Shown: positions 20,512-23,969 of the stretch, piece by piece
Layout of the letters: each line of letters begins with the position of its first letter
Numbering within the stretch: position 1 is the first letter of the stretch
IMG/VR virus record: IMGVR_UViG_3300049489_000380
Location: 1 to 23,969 of that record
Strand: one strand, 5' to 3'
Length of the DNA stretch: 23,969 bases
Origin: a virus
The notes under the pieces: generated by a model
Database searches by the model: none
What the model saw: the letters and a program-made list of their open reading frames with translations, nothing else
Told to the model about the DNA's origin: nothing
Position numbers and translations under genes: made by a program

Positions 20512-22928
20512 TGGCACGCCGCCCGATTAATGGTCTGTTACCGCAATTCGCTAAAAACGCCGGAGGAGCTTCTGCCAGCGGCTATTGGTTAAAATTGTAC
20601 GAGCCGAACACGACCACCCACATACCAATGTACACGCTGCAATCTGGCGGCAGTACGCTGGTGAAATGCGTACTAAACTCTCGTGGCGAGACGATTAGCA
20701 ATGTGCTAGATGACGACTCGACGTTTATCCCGTATGTCGACGAGGATTTTGACGCATACCTGTTTTTTACAGCAGCCGACGCAGACGCGAACAATACGGC
20801 CAATGCTATATTTTTGGGGCAGAGCATTATCAGTGCTCCTGACTGGGCTCAGTTCGCAACTGTAGCAGCCATGATTTCCGGCACAGCATTAAGCCTGTCA
20901 GGCACTTTTAATTGGTCAAATTATGTAGGCCGCACAGTAAAAACCGTTGTAAATAACTCAACGTCGAACGCAGGCGGGGCTGAGTATTTAATCACGGCCA
21001 CAAATCCTGGCAATTTATCTTCATTTTTGGATGGAAGATGGTGCGGCAGAAACCATTCACTCGGCGGTGGATATTATGCGAAACTTGCAAGCTCAGCGCT
21101 GACAGCGGCAATGTTCGGCATGATCTCTGGTACATCTATAAATAATACTGACGCATGGGCAAAATTAACTCAGCAAACAGTAAATGGTGACGACATAAAT
21201 TTTGAGGGCGGCGAGTATCGAGTTTTCAGTGAGGTGACGGGCGTCCTATCATCATCTGCAACCCCTGCAACAACTCGCGCAGTTACTGCATCGCAGCTGC
21301 CGATTATACAGGGCAAGCGCCGCATAACGCTTAGAAACGGGACTATTTACGCTGCAAACCAGGGCGTATCTGCGTCAAAACGATATTTTCCGTGCACGCT
21401 GTCTGTCGTCGAGAGTAGCGACATTGCGGTTTTAATAAACACAGAGGGTAAAGGGGAAAGCTATGGTGATGCAGACTCATCGGCACCACTCAGCGACGAG
21501 TTAAGAGCTGATTTTTTACCGTACAACTCGGGTTGCGCGCTGCTAATCATGTTGTCTAAAGATATTGAGGCCGCTGGAATTTTTAGGCTATGCGGTAGCG
21601 TTGGAGTTATTTACGTCTCATCAAGCGCAGGGGTCAACCTTAATCGATGCTTTGCAAATGCGGCCAGCCTTGGCTATGCAGCGTACGCGATTGACGCTTG
21701 GGTCGGGGATACAACCGTCTCAGGGTTCAGGATTCACGACACATATCTAGAGTCGTGCAAAACTCACAAAGAGGTCGTTTTGTCACGCGAAACCGGGGCG
21801 GCGGTCGGTGCCGCCGTGTATGCAAGCAAAGGCGGGGTTGTGACAGAGGATCCTAGCGTGAAGGTTACCGTGAACGGCGGTTATTTTGCAGACGCGTTCC
21901 CAAATGGCGGCTCGCGTGATATCGGTTGCGCGTTTTATGCAAACGCGAGCACGATGACCGTTAATGGCGTGTTTATTGATAATTGCGCAGGGCTGGGGAT
22001 GACCGGGCAGTCTGTTGATTTTCCAGGCAGACTTACGGTTTCAAACTCTGAGGCGAGGAACCTCAGAAAAACGCTACATCAAGTGCAGGCCACATCGTTT
22101 GGGGTTCAGGAATTTGAATACACAAACGTTATTGCAGAAATAAACAACACAGGAATTTGGGCTGGCGACGCAAACACTGCGAGAACAATTTCAAGCGTTG
22201 TCGCAAACATGAAAGTCGCGACCCAGGTCCACGGGAAAATCACAAACTGCGATATAACGGGCCCGCAATGCGTCTGGGTTAATGACGCTGGCTGTTATGG
22301 ATCATTAATTATTAGTAATAGCAGAATAATTACAAGTGGCTGGCTATGCAAGTCTGGCGGATGGGGCGGCTCCAGCGCGTCATACGCTAGCGGGGTAATT
22401 ATAGATGGATGCACTATATACGACGACAGTGCTGAGACTGATGCGTATATGCAATATGCTAACAATGGAGCCGGAATATTTACACACATAAACATTGATC
22501 TGGATTCTAGTGAGCTAACCTGCGCTCAAGTCCGGCAGGCATACTCGATAACGGCGGCTGGCTCAAATCTGCTGCTACAAATGAACGGGTTTCCTAGAAT
22601 GATCGGCGCGTGGTCCGACACCAGCTGGCTAAAACCGTCATCGTACATGCTGAGCTATAAAGAGCAGCGCGGCCTTAGCGGATCGAATCGCAGGGTTGTT
22701 TTTGAATATCCAAACCGCGTAGCATTTAAACCCTATGTCGTTTTTGACGCGGTGACAGCAGGCGAGAATAGCACTCACGCAGTTCTGTCAGCTGTTGGCG
22801 CTGCTGTTATAAATGCGGACGGAAATGTTGAGCAGGAGTGGCTGATAAACGACACTGGATTATCATTGTGGGCTGCCGATTCGCGCATAATCGCGCAAAG
22901 TCTGTCTATTTATCCACCTCTGGCATAA
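20511..22928 (+). CDS. Tailspike protein (parallel beta-helix, putative depolymerase)
   Basis: 805 residues. Residues 1-106 form a particle-binding adaptor domain of a kind common in podoviral spikes (GYWLKLYEPNTTTHIPMYT, then LNSRGETI and FIPYVDEDFDAYLFFTAADADANNTANAIFLG). A short linker (ATVAAMISGTALSLSGTFNWSNYVGRTV) precedes a long right-handed beta-helix with many short strands and Asn/Gly turns (IDNCAGLGMTGQSVDF, TISSVVANMKVATQVHG, LIISNSRIITSG, GVIIDGCTIYDD). C-terminal residues form a beta-rich trimerisation-like part. Spikes of this type bind and often cleave O-antigen or capsule; no catalytic residues can be named. ATG 20511 was chosen for its GAGG site and TAATG coupling; the frame is open to ATG 20475 inside the previous gene. 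Confidence 0.8.
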   Translation: MARRPINGLLPQFAKNAGGASASGYWLKLYEPNTTTHIPMYTLQSGGSTLVKCVLNSRGETISNVLDDDSTFIPYVDEDFDAYLFFTAADADANNTANAIFLGQSIISAPDWAQFATVAAMISGTALSLSGTFNWSNYVGRTVKTVVNNSTSNAGGAEYLITATNPGNLSSFLDGRWCGRNHSLGGGYYAKLASSALTAAMFGMISGTSINNTDAWAKLTQQTVNGDDINFEGGEYRVFSEVTGVLSSSATPATTRAVTASQLPIIQGKRRITLRNGTIYAANQGVSASKRYFPCTLSVVESSDIAVLINTEGKGESYGDADSSAPLSDELRADFLPYNSGCALLIMLSKDIEAAGIFRLCGSVGVIYVSSSAGVNLNRCFANAASLGYAAYAIDAWVGDTTVSGFRIHDTYLESCKTHKEVVLSRETGAAVGAAVYASKGGVVTEDPSVKVTVNGGYFADAFPNGGSRDIGCAFYANASTMTVNGVFIDNCAGLGMTGQSVDFPGRLTVSNSEARNLRKTLHQVQATSFGVQEFEYTNVIAEINNTGIWAGDANTARTISSVVANMKVATQVHGKITNCDITGPQCVWVNDAGCYGSLIISNSRIITSGWLCKSGGWGGSSASYASGVIIDGCTIYDDSAETDAYMQYANNGAGIFTHINIDLDSSELTCAQVRQAYSITAAGSNLLLQMNGFPRMIGAWSDTSWLKPSSYMLSYKEQRGLSGSNRRVVFEYPNRVAFKPYVVFDAVTAGENSTHAVLSAVGAAVINADGNVEQEWLINDTGLSLWAADSRIIAQSLSIYPPLA

Positions 22929-22961
22929 GGTCGCAGCTTAATTAAATTTGAGGCTTTTATT

Positions 22962-23378
22962 ATGGAACCATCATCAATAGCAGGCATTTTTTCGATCGGC
23001 ACAAAGTTGATTGACCGGCTAATACCGGACAAAGAGCAAAAAGCTCGGGCGCAATTTGAGCTGCTACAGATGCAACAAAATGGCGAGCTTGAAATGATGA
23101 AGGCCTCTTTAAGTGCGATAATCGCCGAGGCGAATAGCGCTGACCCGTGGACTAGCAGGGCGCGGCCTTCATTTTTGTACGTCGTTTATATTTTGTTTTT
23201 GACTGCCATCCCTGTTGGAGTTATGACCATTTTCAACCCGGCGGCAGCGGACGCATTCACGGCAGGGTTTAGGGGCTGGCTTGCGTCAATCCCTGAGCCG
23301 ATTTTAATGCTATTCGGCACCGTGATGACTGGTTATGTTGCTGGCCGAAGCTGGGAAAAAACCAGGGGTATAAAATGA
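22962..23378 (+). CDS. Holin, three-transmembrane (GTA/3TM) type
   Basis: A 138-residue protein of the 3TM phage holin family. A polar helical N-terminus (SIGTKLIDRLIPDKEQKARAQFELLQMQQNGELEMMKASL) leads to the family's typical junction DPWTSRARPSFLY (about residues 61-73). Membrane helices follow at about residues 72-91 (VVYILFLTAIPVGVMTIF) and 112-129 (EPILMLFGTVMTGYVAGR), with a weaker segment between, and a basic C-terminus (RSWEKTRGIK). It would make inner-membrane holes that time lysis and release the endolysin. It lies 33 bases after the tailspike and overlaps the endolysin start by four bases (ATGA). Confidence 0.8.
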   Translation: MEPSSIAGIFSIGTKLIDRLIPDKEQKARAQFELLQMQQNGELEMMKASLSAIIAEANSADPWTSRARPSFLYVVYILFLTAIPVGVMTIFNPAAADAFTAGFRGWLASIPEPILMLFGTVMTGYVAGRSWEKTRGIK

Positions 23379-23929
23379 GTGAATTACCATGGATCGCAGA
23401 AGCCCGAAAACTCATTGGCTTAAAAGAGGTGCCTGGTTCATCCAATAGCCCCGTGATTCTAGATATGCTCGAAAAAATGGGCTCATTCTCGAACGAGACG
23501 CGGGCGTGGTGGAGTGACGACGAAACTCCTTGGTGCGGCCTATTTGTTGGGTATTGCCTGGGGATAACTGGCAGATATGTTGTGAAAGAGTGGTTCAGAG
23601 CAAGGGCGTGGGAGTCGCAAGAAATGACCCCTCTGGCTGAGCCCGCCTATGGCTGTATCGTTACATTTACGCGAAAAGGTGGCGGTCATGTGGGGTTCGT
23701 TGTCGGGGCGACGGGCGATGGCAATCTTCTTGTTTTGGGCGGCAACCAGGGCAACACCGTGAGCATTGCGCCATTTTTGTGCGCCGCGCATGACTCATCG
23801 CGTGTGACCGGGTATTTTTGGCCGTCAATCTGGAACGGCAAAACAGCAGTAAAAAGCACGCCTAATTCATCGCGCTATCAACTGCCGGTCTTGGCTCATC
23901 GCGGCGTATTGTCCAGCAATGAGGCGTGA
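23375..23929 (+). CDS. Endolysin, TIGR02594/CHAP-like peptidoglycan hydrolase
   Basis: 184 residues. The first 155 match a TIGR02594-type cysteine peptidase/amidase domain: PWIAEARKLIGLKEVPGSSNSP, then WWSDDETPWCGLFVGYCL with the putative nucleophile Cys54. YGCIVTFTRKGGGHVGFVVGATGDGNLLVLGGNQGNTV follows, with His105 and Asn124 completing a CHAP-like catalytic set, and FWP near residue 148. It would cut a peptide bond in peptidoglycan. There is no signal peptide, so export depends on the upstream holin. Residues 156-184 form a polar tail (TAVKSTPNSSRYQLPVLAHRG) not typical of the core domain. The ATG overlaps the holin stop as ATGA. Confidence 0.8.
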   Translation: MSELPWIAEARKLIGLKEVPGSSNSPVILDMLEKMGSFSNETRAWWSDDETPWCGLFVGYCLGITGRYVVKEWFRARAWESQEMTPLAEPAYGCIVTFTRKGGGHVGFVVGATGDGNLLVLGGNQGNTVSIAPFLCAAHDSSRVTGYFWPSIWNGKTAVKSTPNSSRYQLPVLAHRGVLSSNEA

Positions 23930-23969
23930 AGGCGCCGTCATTAATCGGTTACTTGCAGCATTCTTATAG
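23919..23969 (+). other. Possible start of a downstream lysis gene at the right edge
   Basis: ATG at 23919 opens a 16-codon frame that ends at a TAG at the last bases of the window. GTG at 23926 opens another frame (KAPSLIGYLQHSY) that runs off the end without a stop. A spanin gene overlapping the endolysin would fit here and the GTG frame is the better candidate, because it stays open. There is too little sequence to decide. Confidence 0.2.

Noticed and set aside
20511-22928. Diversity-generating retroelement target, suggested by the BPP-1-like head genes
   Set aside because: No reverse transcriptase, template/variable repeat pair or C-type lectin-like variable domain is seen; the spike is a beta-helix protein.

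Overview
This window is the late half of a tailed, podovirus-like phage or prophage genome. Essentially every base after about 300 is coding, all on the plus strand, with very short gaps or start/stop overlaps between genes (ATGA, GTGA and TAATG junctions). No integrase, repressor, tRNA, insertion sequence or CRISPR array is visible. The 3-TM holin, the CHAP/TIGR02594-type endolysin, the P22-like tail-closure protein and the ordinary Shine-Dalgarno sites point to a Gram-negative, probably gammaproteobacterial, host. The genus cannot be read from the sequence.

Layout. (1) 1-303: a mostly non-coding, AT-richer leader with tandem TGGCAACAA repeats and an 18-bp inverted repeat, resembling an iteron cluster or origin. 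(2) 304-3568: ten small accessory genes, most of unknown function. They include a DUF6378-like protein, two membrane proteins, a small HTH-like protein and a YopX-like protein. Two of the small genes are preceded by a shared promoter/palindrome repeat. (3) 3611-5707: DNA packaging, with a putative small terminase and a large terminase broken into two reading frames between Walker A and Walker B. (4) 5704-10544: the head module, with portal, a small unknown, scaffold, major capsid protein of the epsilon15 gp7/BPP-1 kind, Bbp16-like cement protein and a small charged protein, closed by an intrinsic terminator at about 10562-10584. (5) 10596-15892: connector and tail-associated genes, with an adaptor, a P22 gp10-like tail-closure protein and a run of small Ala/Thr/Gly-rich proteins ending in one with eight 23-residue repeats. 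(6) 15894-20511: a GNAT acetyltransferase followed by three candidate DNA-ejection proteins. (7) 20511-22928: the tailspike. (8) 22962-23929: holin and endolysin, with a possible spanin start at the right edge.

Together these genes would package DNA into a cemented capsid, close the portal with adaptor and gp10-like plug, bind and degrade surface polysaccharide with the tailspike, deliver DNA with the ejection proteins, and lyse the cell. The points most worth a second look are the split terminase, the repeat-rich leader, the duplicated promoter/operator cassettes in the accessory region, the 23-residue-repeat protein, the tandem N-terminal domain of the large ejection protein, and the acetyltransferase embedded in the virion operon. 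Family names are from recognising sequence patterns by eye; no database search was run.
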